A DNA stretch of 64,000 nt from contig NC_133158.1 of assembly GCF_040802235.1 (NCBI RefSeq), forward strand, positions 20,277,001 through 20,341,000. Reading direction: 5' to 3'. Each line of letters starts with the position of its first letter. Position 1 is the first letter of the stretch. This DNA comes from Manis javanica (Eukaryota; Chordata; Mammalia; Pholidota; Manidae). Shown piece by piece: positions 45,557-55,739 of the stretch. The notes under the pieces were generated by a model that was given only the letters and a program-made list of their open reading frames with translations, searched no databases and was not told where the DNA came from. Made by a program: the position numbers and the translations under genes.

Positions 45557-47280
45557 TCTTCACCACTCAGCTCAGTTTGGGTTTCTGGGTGTCTGCTGGT
45601 CATATCCTTGGGCAGGCAGAGCCTGATAATATGATCTATTTTTGGGTAAGACAACTGTTTGAGCTTTGAGGATGGGGATTGGAGGGGGTGTGTCCTGGCT
45701 GAGAACATGTGGACAGGACTGCTAATTTGGTTCTCTGCCCAAGTGAGGCTGTAGATGGGCTTCATAGTGGCCTGGGTTCTCTGGTCAGGCCTACTAGGTG
45801 GTCAGGACCAGGTACTATAATCTGTTGCTGACAGGGCTATGAATTAGCTTGCCTGACATAGTAGGGTAGCAGGATGGGCCACAGGACCTGTACACCTTGG
45901 TGTTTGGGGACCCCAATCAGGTAGGTGTGTGCACTGAATTCCTTGGTGAGGTGAAGCCACTAGTTTTGCTCTGAAAACAGGGGAAGCCAAGGGCTACGCT
46001 GTTTCTTCAAGTGCCACTGTAGGCAGTGCCAGTAGATAGTCTATGCTGCTTGTCCTGTGCTCTCTGGTGAGGTCTCTGATATAGCAGGCTAAAGGCCATA
46101 TTCAATGATGAGTGGGGCTATGAATCCCTGCCTGGGTATGGTGGGAGAAACAGCTCTAAATCTAGCAAAGGTCTTTGTTTGCTGTTTTAACTCAAGCCAG
46201 CCCACCCCCCAATTCCCTGAGAGAACAGGGATGCTGACTTTGCTCTGCAAACTAGTAGCTCTTCCTGCCTACCTGCCTGTCTGTTGCTCAAGTGCCCCTG
46301 GGCTGTACAGCTTCCAGAAATTGTCACCAGCCCTTCTGGTCAGATGGGGCTGGAAGATGCTCTCCAAAGTGAATGGGGGCTACATCTCAGCTCCCTTGCT
46401 TGAGAAAGAGGAGGAAAGACCACTTGAGCCTACTCTCAATTTCCCAAACAGGATCTCTAGTGGGGAGAAGCCAGAAGCTACCTTCTGCGATGGCTATGAA
46501 TGAATCCCCTGCCTGTGCTTCGCACAGGAACCATCCATGCCTGGGACTGGCTTTGCTCTATGGGTGATCAGTTTTGCCCACCCACCTCTGGGCTGGAGTG
46601 CCCCTGGGCTGCATAGCTCCCAGAAGTTGTTGCCAGCCCTTCCGGTCTGATGGGGCTGAAGACACTCTGCACAGCAGGTGCGGCTATAATTCAGCTCCCT
46701 GCCTTGCTGTGGGCAAACTGGGCTCTGGGAAACCTCTCCTGAGGAATCAAATCAGGCAGCTCTGTACCCTGCCAAGGCCCATGGTCAGTGTGTGCTCCTG
46801 ACTTGGTTCTGCAGACGGGCAAAGCCTTGGTTGGGATTCCTACCTGGGCACTGCAGGATGAATTCATGTACCGGTTGTTGCAAGCCCTTCTCCACTTCTC
46901 TGTCACAGATTTCCAGTGATTGAGCCCCGCAGATTCTCTGGCAGCCCCTGTGATGTGAGATCACAGTAGGGGCTCCTGAAAAGCTACCCACGAGGCAGGG
47001 GGTGCTGGCTGTCCTCCTGGCTCCTCCTTTCCCACTGGAGGAACTGGAAGCGCAGGAAAGACCTTTCCATGCTGGCCTGGCAGAGGGACAGTGTGGTCAA
47101 CGGGAGCAGCCCCTCTTACCCTTCCAGTGAGGTAGGTCTTGGTCTCCACGGTACAGGGGGTGCTTCAGCCTCACCCCTATGTTCTAGCATTCTCTCAGTG
47201 GTGTCTTATTCTTGAAGAGTTGTTCTTGTGACCGGGTGTGAAGTCAGGAACCATCCATGTTACCATTTGGTGACATCATA
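45557..47280 (-). mobile_element. GC-rich block, probable L1 5' UTR with degenerate internal repeats
   Basis: About 1.7 kb of GC-rich sequence lies immediately upstream (in L1 sense) of the outer L1 ORF2 part and ends with TGGTGACATC, as old L1 5' ends do. Internal repetition is clear: GTGCCCCTGGGCTG plus about 90 bp following occurs at 46292 and again at 46598 (306 bp apart). A GGCTATGAAT...CCTGCCTG-like phrase recurs at about 45836, 46124 and 46490, with a decayed version near 46686. If this is L1 5' UTR, ORF1 and most of ORF2 are deleted between it and 45556. Frames here (for example 46105-46503) are fortuitous. Confidence 0.55.
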
Positions 47281-48024
47281 ATCCCTATATACAAAATTTT
47301 GTACTGCAAAGATTGTTTTAATTGTCCGCCAGTGGATGAACATATTCATTTCACTGTTTCAGCTTTGAGAAGTCTTTTTTAAAATATCTTTGCATTTAAA
47401 CATATAAAAGATAAGTGTTTTTTTGTACTCATCCATTGTGATGCTTAGTTTCCAATCTATATTTTTTTACGACCTCTTGGAAATCCTAAGCAGAAACACA
47501 GAGAAAGATTTTTTTTAAAAATCCCTTCACTTAAAAAAAAATCAATAAATATTTACTGAGTTCTAACATTTGGGGTAAGAATTTGATTACCATGAGGTGA
47601 CTGAACTATAATCTGTATTCTTAAATAGCATACAATCTAATAGAAATAAGACCCGGAAGAATTATATCAATATCACAGATAAGAGGAAATACCATTGTAT
47701 TGGAAATCAGGAGTGCTTATGTCTTGCTAGGACAACTATAAAGACTGCGGAGAAAGCAGCCTTTGAGCCGGCAGTGGACGGGTGCAGATTCTGGCGCAGA
47801 GAACTAATACACAGGAAATGAACAAATGGCCAGGAGAGTATTCCAGTGTATACAGGGAAGAGTTTGCCTAAAGCGGTAAGTGGGAAGTAAGATTGGGAAA
47901 GAAGAAGTGATGCGAATGTAGCCCTTAATGTCAGGCTAAAGAGTTCAAATTGAGATAATGAAGATTAATTTTAAAGAGCTAATTAAATCTAAACAACAAC
48001 AAAATAAACAATTATAATATCACA

Positions 48025-48160
48025 CTGATGGCAAGCAGTTACTAAGCTTTTACTGTGTGCCACGTACTATGCAGGTTATCATGCTGATATTTTCCTTTTT
48101 AATACTCACATAACCTTCTTAGGTAGATGTGTCACCTTTACTTTGTAGATGAAGATGGGG
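48025..48160 (-). repeat. MIR SINE, antisense, nested
   Basis: AAGCAGTTACTAAGCTTTTA, CTGTGTGCCACGTACTATGC, CCTTTTTAATACTCACATAA, CCTTCTTAGGTAGATGTGTC and TACTTTGTAGATGAAGATGG follow antisense MIR from its 3' end to the core. Confidence 0.87.
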
Positions 48161-48272
48161 AGAAGGAGGGAGGGAGGAAGGGAAGCAGGAGAGTAGATTA
48201 CTTGCAAGAGAAAGGGAATAAAAATTTGTTGGGTGGCTATTTCAGTGGCCTGCCTGAGGGACTATTTCCTGC

Positions 48273-48340
48273 ATCAGTGGCTTTCAATTTTAATGTGCAG
48301 AGTCATTTGGGTGGTTTAAAATGCAGATCCTCAAACTATA
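48273..48340. mobile_element. MER5-type hAT-Charlie terminal fragment
   Basis: CAGTGGCTTTCAATTTTAAT opens with a decayed CAGTGGTTCTCAA terminal repeat, followed by AGAGTCATTTGGGTGGTTTA and AAATGCAGATCCTCA. Only one end is present. Confidence 0.6.
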
Positions 48341-48837
48341 CCGAGAAAAGGTTTTAAGCAGGAAATGACCTGATTTGATAAACCTCTTTTAAAAAGATCA
48401 CTCTGGCTGCAGCGTGGAGAGGCCAAATTGGCTGCAGGGAGCCCAGTGCGATGGATGGTCATCGAGAAATCTGTGACACTGCTCTGGATTGGATTAGGGG
48501 CAGCAGAGCTGATGGCAATAAGTGGGTAGATTTAAGATGTATTCTGATTACAAGCAAAAGAGACATGGGGTAAAGAAGGTTGAGGGAGAGGATGAGTTCA
48601 GTTCTAAGTGCCTGTAATATATGGACACATATACTGAGACGTTTCAAAGACTAGTTTGGAACTTTGACTACAGAGGTAGGCTAGAAATAATTCTCAGAAA
48701 ACCATGCACGTTTTGGGAAGGTGGTTTAAACTGTTAATGGAGATGAGACTTTTCAAAGAGGATTATTATAAAGAGAAAAGCATAATACCTAGAGGCAGAT
48801 ACTGGCGAAAGGCTTAGGTTACACTGTTGTACTCGTG

Positions 48838-48912
48838 ACAAGCATTTATGGCACACTCAGTGTGCTCCGAACACAGCACTAAGCACTTTTTAACATCAGA
48901 AAGAATTGCAAA
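48838..48912 (-). repeat. MIR SINE 3'-end fragment, antisense
   Basis: ACAAGCATTTATGGCACACT, CAGTGTGCTCCGAACACAGC and ACTAAGCACTTTTTAACATC match the antisense MIR 3' tail. Confidence 0.65.
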
Positions 48913-48984
48913 CATCCAGAAAACTCTCTGCTGTGGATTTAACAGGTGTTTCCATCTTGCAATTCCTGTTTCAGATTATTTTAA

Positions 48985-49030
48985 AGAATAAAATTGAGAT
49001 TAAGCATTTTACATGCATTGCTTCATGTAT
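48985..49030 (-). repeat. MIR SINE, first part of a split copy, antisense
   Basis: GATTAAGCATTTTACATGCA and TTGCTTCATGTATTTC correspond to the antisense 'taagcgctttacatgcattatctcatttaatcc'. The rest of the consensus resumes at 49487, after about 455 bp of foreign sequence. Confidence 0.6.
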
Positions 49031-49486
49031 TTCTGAAGAGTATTATATGCTGGCTTCTGTTTGTTCCTCCAGAGGCATTCTCCACTTTGCTGTCTGTCCC
49101 CAAACACCTATCTCTATGCACTGCGCTAGGGGCTCTCGTCTTCTGGAGCCAGCTGTGTCCCACCCAAAGGGAGCATCAGCAGGAGGGCAAGTCAGAGCCT
49201 GGTTCTCTCACTATGATGGCATTTTAGGCTGACTGTGTCCATGGCCAGAAGGCCACAGCTTCCCTCTCTTTTCAGGTTCCAGTTAACCTCTCCTACTGTG
49301 TCTCTTGGACTCCAGAGGTGGAAAGAATACTGCTGCTCCTTACCCTGAATTGTAGTATGGCATCTCTTGCCTCCTCTACACCCCATCTACACTTTGTACC
49401 TGGGCCCTTAGTCCATAATCCTCCTCAAATTAACCTAACTTGGGTGTGCTACCTGTTCCCTGCTGAAATCCTGACTAATGCAATCG
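49031..49486 (+). mobile_element. LTR-like insertion splitting a MIR
   Basis: The segment contains CTCCACTTTGCTGTCTGTCC, GGCCACAGCTTCCCTCTCTT, TTAACCTCTCCTACTGTGTC, GCACTTTGTACC-like sequence and a terminal GCTGAAATCCTGACTAATGC. The order resembles an old solitary-LTR-like family I cannot name. It lies between two halves of one MIR. The 77- to 108-codon frames here are fortuitous. Confidence 0.5.
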
Positions 49487-49605
49487 CATTTTACAGATGA
49501 GGAAACTGAGGCTCACAGAGGAAGAAGTAGCATAATACAGATTCAATCCCAATCCATCAGACTCCACAACATGTGCTCTTATCCACCGTGCAGCATCACC
49601 TCCAA
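49487..49605 (-). repeat. MIR SINE, second part of the split copy, antisense
   Basis: GCATTTTACAGATGAGGAAA, CTGAGGCTCACAGAGGAAGA, TTCAATCCCAATCCATCAGA, CTCCACAACATGTGCTCTTA and TCCACCGTGCAGCATCACC are an unusually well-preserved antisense MIR core and tRNA-like half. Confidence 0.92.
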
Positions 49606-49799
49606 GTGAGTAGGGGAAGCAAAATCAGGATGAGGAGAGAGCCAGGCCAGCCATTATGGATAGGAGCTTGTCAGTTTTGTGAACAAGCCAAGTTTGTGCT
49701 CAACTCTCAGGCTTGTTTTTGCTCTTCAATCTGCTTGTAATTTTCACTTAAATCTACTCTTTCTCCTTATTTGCCTCTGAACATAATGTATTTTCAGAG

Positions 49800-50060
49800 C
49801 AGCTCACCCATTGCTACCCAGCCACTCTATCATATCATCATGATTTCTTTACAGCACTTAATGTTCTCTGGATTTAGTCTCTTCATTTATGTGTTTACAC
49901 ATTTATTCATGTCTTTCCTACGGCTCATCCTCTGACAGATATACATTCTAAGGGGTCCCTGACCACATAGGGGTATTTACACTTACATTCCCATTAACTA
50001 GGACATTGCCTGATAAACATGAGTAAGTGCTCAATAGTAATCAATGAATGCATGAATGAA
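49800..50060 (+). repeat. L2 LINE 3' end, sense
   Basis: GATTTCTTTACAGCACTTAA, TTATTCATGTCTTTCCTACG, ACATTGCCTGATAAACATGA and GTAAGTGCTCAATAGTAATC + AATGAATGCATGAATGAA follow the terminal ~260 bp of L2, with its TGAA-rich end. Confidence 0.83.
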
Positions 50061-51389
50061 CAAAAGAAGATGGAATGAACAAATGAATGTAGTGGTATAA
50101 TTTTAAGGCAAATTCTGATAACAAATAGGAGTGAGTGGTGGCCCGCTGTGAAAGAAAGCAAATAGACTTTTCTTTTTAGATGCTTAATGTTGAAAGCAGG
50201 GTAGGACAACAGGATTGAACCCTCACATCCCAGCAGAGAACATTGTTTAAAGAAAAAAAAATACAGTACTTCTGAAATTCTATTATTTTAAATTACTATT
50301 TCACTAGGACTGCATGCTATTTTAACACATGCAATTATAGTACCAAAATAGATGGCTTAAAATAAGAATCAAGAGAAACTGGATATTATTTCTACTGGTT
50401 TCCACATCATTTTGGTATATCTTCCATATAGGAAGACACGCCTTTTCTTATTTTAAAAAGGCAGCATGTTGCATTTTCTGTTGCAGTTGCAAGAGAACAG
50501 AGACACAAATAAATGATTTATTTTGAAATGAGTGTCCTTGTAAATCTCTGTCCTTTGAAATTCAAAGGTCACTGATACTTTCTATATGCAAATTCAGCTG
50601 TTACATGAATTGCACATTACGAGTCCTGGCAGATGAGAAAAACTACATATTAATCATGTTGATGGCTTCAGGAACATGGTGGGTCATTATGCACACAGTA
50701 TGACAACTAATGATAGTCTTTTTAATTTTCTCCTCTCAGTGGCCTCTTTCACACACGCACAAAGCCAAAATTTACTTTGCTCATATGTCAAAACCAAATT
50801 CAATATCTTTTTGGACAGTGTAATGGATTGTAATCTTTTATTCTGCTGAAGATTAAGCTGAACTTCTGCCCTTTAATAAAAACTTTAATAAAAACTCTTC
50901 TGGCAAATTTTGTATGGTCTTTCCTCTTTTTTTGTTTTGATTTAGATGCTTTATATTGAAAATAAATAATTTGAAATGAACAGGAACCACTGTTACTGTA
51001 ATGTCTTGAATTTGATAAGATTCTGTTAAAGAGCTTAAAATGATTTTGCATATAGGCCTTTATTTTTTTAAATATTAGTGAAAGAGGGAGATGCTGTTTT
51101 TCATATCACATTCTTTCATGCTCAAAAAATGTTTAAACTGCCCACACAGAAGTATTGCCAAAAAATAAAAAATAAAAAGATGGTGGCATTACAGACTATT
51201 GGTGTTTGGGCATAGAAGTTAGATGAACTGTTATTCTGGATTGCATAGCAAAAAAGATGTGGGAGCTGTTTGTTACTGCAGCATTACCTCATCTATCCTG
51301 ATCATACATTATGAATATAGTTACGTATATAAAAAAAAATTCTAGGCTCCTATTTCTAATACCTACCCATCCCATAGATGGAGCAAAGT
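50061..51389. other. Unassigned AT-rich stretch
   Basis: About 1.3 kb with no recognisable exon, RNA gene or repeat. Short A-rich runs are scattered through it. The minus frame at 50800-51051 is Lys- and Ser-rich without a domain. Confidence 0.45.
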
Positions 51390-51530
51390 ATGGAACCTTT
51401 CTCAGTCTCAACTTCCATTTCTACATAACGAAACCAATAACATATATCTCACACTGTCACTGTAAAAATTAACAGAAAACTTCACCTAGTGTTTGACATC
51501 GATTAAGGATGTATTAAATGGAAGCCATAA
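51390..51530 (+). repeat. MIR SINE fragment, sense
   Basis: CCTTTCTCAGTCTCAACTTC, CATTTCTACATAACGAAACC, ATCTCACACTGTCACTGTAA and CACCTAGTGTTTGACATC resemble decayed sense MIR core and 3' tail. Confidence 0.65.
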
Positions 51531-52114
51531 ATATAGAATCCACAATTCCAGTATAATGAGCTATCGACCATCACTAAAATAGGTCAGATTGGCAAGTCAT
51601 ATTTGCTGCTATATTTTCCAAATTTTGCTTCTTTCTTCTGAAACTCTAAACCTTCAGTTTGGTGGCTTCTACTAAGCTGCTGTTTCTTTCATCATTTTGG
51701 TTTTCATTATTTGGTAATGATAGTCAGTGGTAACTAGGAACTGTATCTTTCTTTTGTCTTGACTGGGCTTTCTCAACCTTAAATGTTTGCATCTCTTTGT
51801 GGTGACAGCAAGCGAACCTCACTCCTTATCACATCTCTCAGTGGTTTTTTTAATTTCAAGTCTTCAAAGCTCTCCTTCTATCCGACTGATTATTTAGTTT
51901 TTCCCATCTTGTAAGCAAAGATATGTCTAGTTATCTCTCTCCAGTCCTATGTGCCTTCTCCTAGCTTTCCTTTCAGTATTTATCTGTCATCTTCCACTAT
52001 AGATCACTAAGAGGTCAATGGCAGCTTTGTATTTAAAGAACTTCTAAAATGAACTTTGCTCTACTTTTTTATTAGTTGCCTGAAAAAAAATCACGTTCTT
52101 TTCTGTGTTTAAAA
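51531..52114. other. Unassigned stretch, no gene seen
   Basis: No exon or nameable repeat. It ends at the truncated edge of a sense L1 ORF2 fragment. Confidence 0.45.
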
Positions 52115-52590
52115 GTAATATGCTGTTGATGGTAAAAGACTGAAAGTTTTCCCCCTAAAGTCAGAAATCAGACAAGGAAGCCCATTTACCACTGCTATTC
52201 AGCTATCTATTATAAGTTCTAGTAAGACCAATTAGGTAACAGAAAAAGAAGGCAACTAAACTGGAAAGGAAGAAATTCAACTGTCTTATTCACAGTTGAC
52301 ATGATTCTATTTACAGAAACTCCTAAAGAATTTTCACACACACACAAAACTTTACAGATAATAAATAAATTCACCAAAGTTGCAAGATACAAGATCACTA
52401 TGTAAAAATCTGTTGTATTTCTTTACACAGGCAGCGAACAATCTGCAAAGAAAGTTAAGAAAACTATTCCATTATGAGAATATCAAAAAGAATAAAATAC
52501 TCAGGAATAAAGTTAACCAAGGAGGCACAAGACATACACTCAAAACATGGCTGAAAGAATTTAAAGAAGACACAAATAAATAAAAAATTT
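52115..52590 (+). mobile_element. L1 ORF2 reverse transcriptase fragment, sense
   Basis: AGTCAGAAATCAGACAAGGA, AGCCCATTTACCACTGCTAT, GTTGACATGATTCTATTTAC, TTGCAAGATACAAGATCACT, AATAAAATACTCAGGAATAA and AGAAGACACAAATAAATA follow L1 ORF2 across the reverse transcriptase core. The degenerate GTTGACATG corresponds to the catalytic (F)ADD segment, with the first Asp codon altered. Both ends are truncated and frameshifts break the frame; 52380-52583 is the longest open piece. Confidence 0.93.
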
Positions 52591-52689
52591 CCTGAAATTT
52601 TATCCATCACACAGTTTCACTGTTACCAAGTTGGTACATATTTAGTTTTTTCTTTTTAATCAGAATTATGGTTCTTAGTTAGAAATAGT

Positions 52690-52870
52690 AGAAACTGTCA
52701 TACTGTGTGACATTTGGCCAGTACTTTACACCTTTCTGAGTTCCACTTTATTCATTTGATAAGTGGAAATAGTATCAGGCCCTACTGCATTGGTTATTGT
52801 GAAAATTAAAGGAGATGTGGCATAAAAATACATAACAGTACCTATTATAGAGAAATACATTAATCTGTTT
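52690..52870 (+). repeat. MIR SINE, sense
   Basis: ACTGTGTGACATTTGGCCAG, CTTTCTGAGTTCCACTTTAT, TCATTTGATAAGTGGAAATA, TAGTATCAGGCCCTACTGCA and TGTGAAAATTAAAGGAGATG follow sense MIR from the 'gtgtgaccttgggca' part through the core. Confidence 0.87.
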
Positions 52871-53344
52871 GCTATATTTAATTTCACTTTTGAATTATTG
52901 TTGTTATAATCTGTTTTCAGAACCGACTTTAGTTTACCATTATACCTGGCCTAACATTACATGCTAATTTACCACTCACAAATCAAAAAAGTATTTTCCT
53001 CTCATAAGAATATTTCCCTTATTTTTTATTTAACTTGACTTGTTAATTTTCTTCATCTGTACTTTAACATACTAAGAACTTTTTTCTTAAATGCCATTTC
53101 CTTGTATCGACAAATCCAATACAGAAACTTAAATTAAAGCCTATTTAAGTGCCATTTCTTTTACCATGTACTCTGATTACTAGGGCCCCTGACATACATC
53201 TAGGGGGCATAACGTATGTGTTAGATTGCATTATCCCTCAAAATATTTGCCTTGGAGTATGAGACCCTTCTCTATATGTAGCTTTTCTACCCAAGGTAAT
53301 GACTTGCTTTAACCAAGAGAATGTAAGTGGAGGTGATTCTGGTG
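52871..53344. other. Unassigned stretch
   Basis: Positions 53200-53345 (TGACTTGCTTTAACCAAGAG) hint at an old LTR-like fragment, too decayed to name. No gene is seen. Confidence 0.4.
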
Positions 53345-53440
53345 ATGTTGCACAGCTTTGTGAATATACTAAAAGCTTTAAATTTTACACGTCAAATGAA
53401 TTGTATGGTATGTGAATTATACTTAATAAATCTGTTATAA
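53345..53440 (+). mobile_element. L1 3' terminus, sense, extreme truncation
   Basis: TGAATATACTAAAAGCTTTA, ATTTTACACGTCAAATGAAT and TGTATGGTATGTGAATTATA + CTTAATAAATCTGTTA are the last ~95 bp of an L1M 3' UTR. Confidence 0.85.
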
Positions 53441-53699
53441 ATATACAATAAAAATACTAAAATACAATTAAATTTAATGTACATAAAAAGGAATTAGTGA
53501 GAAGAGATAACTAAATAGCTTGTAAAAAAAAAAAGACTACATGAAATGTTTCAATGTAGAGAAGCCTCAGGGAAGACATAATTAATGCTTGTGAATTATG
53601 AAGTTCCTGAGATACTCATTTCAAATTCTGTAAGTTATGTAATTATTTATACATAGATTAACAATGTAACAGTATCGGTTTGGATTAATTTAATCTGTA

Positions 53700-54090
53700 A
53701 GAAATCCCCAAATAATGGTGGCATCAACATTACTGAAGTATGTACTTGTCTGATGCGAATGCAGTTGGTCCAGGACAGGTAAGTGGGCACAAAGAGCATC
53801 AGGAGTGCAGATGCCTTTAACTTTGGTGTTCCGCCACCCTCAACGCTTGCTATCTATCTACCTCATGCTACAGGATGGCTGCTCCAACCCCAGGCATCAT
53901 ATGTAGATTGTGGACCCAGGGAAACCGGAAGGGGCAGAGATGGGCATGCCTCCTTCTTTAATGTTACTCAAAAGCTACACATACTTCTTTCACTTATTCA
54001 CACTGCCTTGCAAACACCAAGATGTCTGGAGTCTTTATTTGGTTCAGCAACAAGCCAGCCCACACTAGGGGTTTTATTCTAGAGAAACAC
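53700..54090 (+). mobile_element. Unnamed ancient repeat, same family as 22780
   Basis: AAATAATGGTGGCATCAACA, CAGGATGGCTGCTCCAACCC, GGGCATGCCTCCTTCTTTAA and GGGGTTTTATTCTAGAGAAA follow a dispersed mammalian element I cannot name. Direct similarity to 22780-23150 is weak; they are linked through the remembered consensus order. Confidence 0.4.
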
Positions 54091-54754
54091 AGGAGAATTC
54101 ATGTTTGGTGACACTTATGGCTGCTGCCCGAACAACCAAAAGGCAAGAATTCCCAAAAACTACTTCACATATATTTCCATTAAATGCAAGGGCAAAGAAC
54201 ATTTACAGAATCCCTGCCTCTGTGTGAGACTCTATTTTAAATACTTGGTGAATGCCAGAGCATCTCATTTAATGAGAATGAGCAGTCTAAAGCAGGGTCA
54301 GGAATAAGCAGGGAGCAGGTAGAAAATGAAGTTGCTGTGCTTGGTGACATTCATTTAGGCACGGGGAAGGCAAGTGGAGTGGCAGGGAACATGGGACTTA
54401 TGAAGCTCTGCCCTATTTAACATGACAACTGGTTCTCAGCTCCCAGTTATTACAACATGTGGAGTTGTGAGTTCACAGTTAAAAAACATTCCAAATATTT
54501 AAGAGAAGCCAGATATCTGAATTTTTATTGAAATCTGGGATTTTATGGGAAATCTCTTTTTTCTTACTTTTTGTTTAATGTTTAAAAACTATTTGCTGCT
54601 CACCTGTGGACCACCAATTCCTAGCTGAGGAAAGATAAATATATCAGCTGCCTAAAAATGGATAGCCTATCAGACCCTGTAAGTAACCATTATGCTGAAA
54701 CTTTTTATAAAGGGTGTTGAAAATGAGGCAGGATGGATTGAGTACTGTCACTTT
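54091..54754. other. Unassigned stretch, no gene seen
   Basis: A decayed antisense MIR may lie at about 54185-54280 but is not callable. No exon or RNA gene. Confidence 0.4.
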
Positions 54755-54960
54755 TAATGAGCATTTTCTGTTGGCAAGCATTGTACTCAACTCTTTTACA
54801 TTGTTATCTCATTGGATCCTCACAAAACTTTTGCACTGTATTCTTTTTTCCAAGGGAGTGGATGGAAATTGTGGGCCAGAAAGTTTCAGCAACATGCCCA
54901 GGGTCACATGATGGTAAGACAGAGCTGGGAGTTAGTCCAGCCCTCTCAGATGTCCATGTT
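54755..54960 (-). repeat. MIR SINE, near full length, antisense
   Basis: AATGAGCATTTTCTGTTGGC, AAGCATTGTACTCAACTCTT, TTACATTGTTATCTCATTGG, ATCCTCACAAAACTTTTGCA, CAACATGCCCAGGGTCACAT and AGACAGAGCTGGGAGTTAG trace antisense MIR almost end to end. Confidence 0.92.
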
Positions 54961-55739
54961 CTTAAGCCTTATTTATTACTATGTGCAATTTTTATGCCAC
55001 AGGCTTGGCACAATGTGAAAATAGGAATATAAGTAGATATGCAGAATCTCAATATTTACCATTAACCACAGAGATATCCCTGTCAGAAAAACAGCATGGA
55101 ATATACAAGTAGATGGATTAACCAAAGTCCTTTGGACCTTCTGCTTGAAATATCATACATTACCTTTAACCAACATCTGGAGGGCCCTCACACCCCTCAC
55201 ACCATTTATCCCATTAAATAAAAAACAGATTTTGAGGGTTACCATTTTGTGGCTTTAAATCCACAGTGGACCTGTGCAACTTATTTAGGACAGGTGTTTA
55301 ATTGTGATAAAGTGGGGAAAGTCTCAGTATTCAATGGTCCTCAAACTAACACTGCCTTCTGGGTAGAGTAGCATAGTAGCTTTCTGTCAACAAACTTGCT
55401 TATAAATTTTCAAGGGTGATGGCCTGTTAGGAGATCCACAGGAGTGGGTCAGGAGGTTGGGCATGCAGTATTTAAACCCTCGCCACTATGGCAAAATACC
55501 ATGCAGGAAGAACAGGAAGCTTTTGTGCTTATTATATTTTTGATTATCTATTTTTTTCCAATGCAGTATTACATATTAAAAGCAATTGGGTATCTCTGTA
55601 AGCAAGAGATTACACTGCCATTTTGGGTGTTAAGGGAAAGTTATGTTAACTGATTTTGGCAAATCTTTCTGCTTCTGGAGAGTGTACAAATGTTTCTATA
55701 TTCTGCTACTGGAAATCAGTGAATGTTTTAGTTAATCAA
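54961..55739. other. Unassigned stretch, no gene seen
   Basis: No exon or nameable repeat. It ends at the 5' boundary of an L1M/HAL1-type element. Confidence 0.4.

Larger units (their letters stand above)
47540..48660 (+). mobile_element. Unnamed ancient repeat carrying nested MIR and MER5
   Basis: TCAATAAATATTTACTGAGT, then TTTAAGCAGGAAATGACCTG, AAAAAGATCACTCTGGCTGC and AGCGTGGAGAGGCC follow the order of a common old mammalian repeat that I recognise but cannot name. A MIR (48025-48160) and a MER5-type piece (48273-48340) interrupt it. Weaker pieces of the same family appear at about 16780-16860 and 25680-25770. Confidence 0.45.

Noticed and set aside
46105..46503. 132-codon frame in the GC-rich block
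   Set aside because: It is inside repeat-built, probable L1 5' UTR sequence. Paralogous internal repeats do not preserve the frame.
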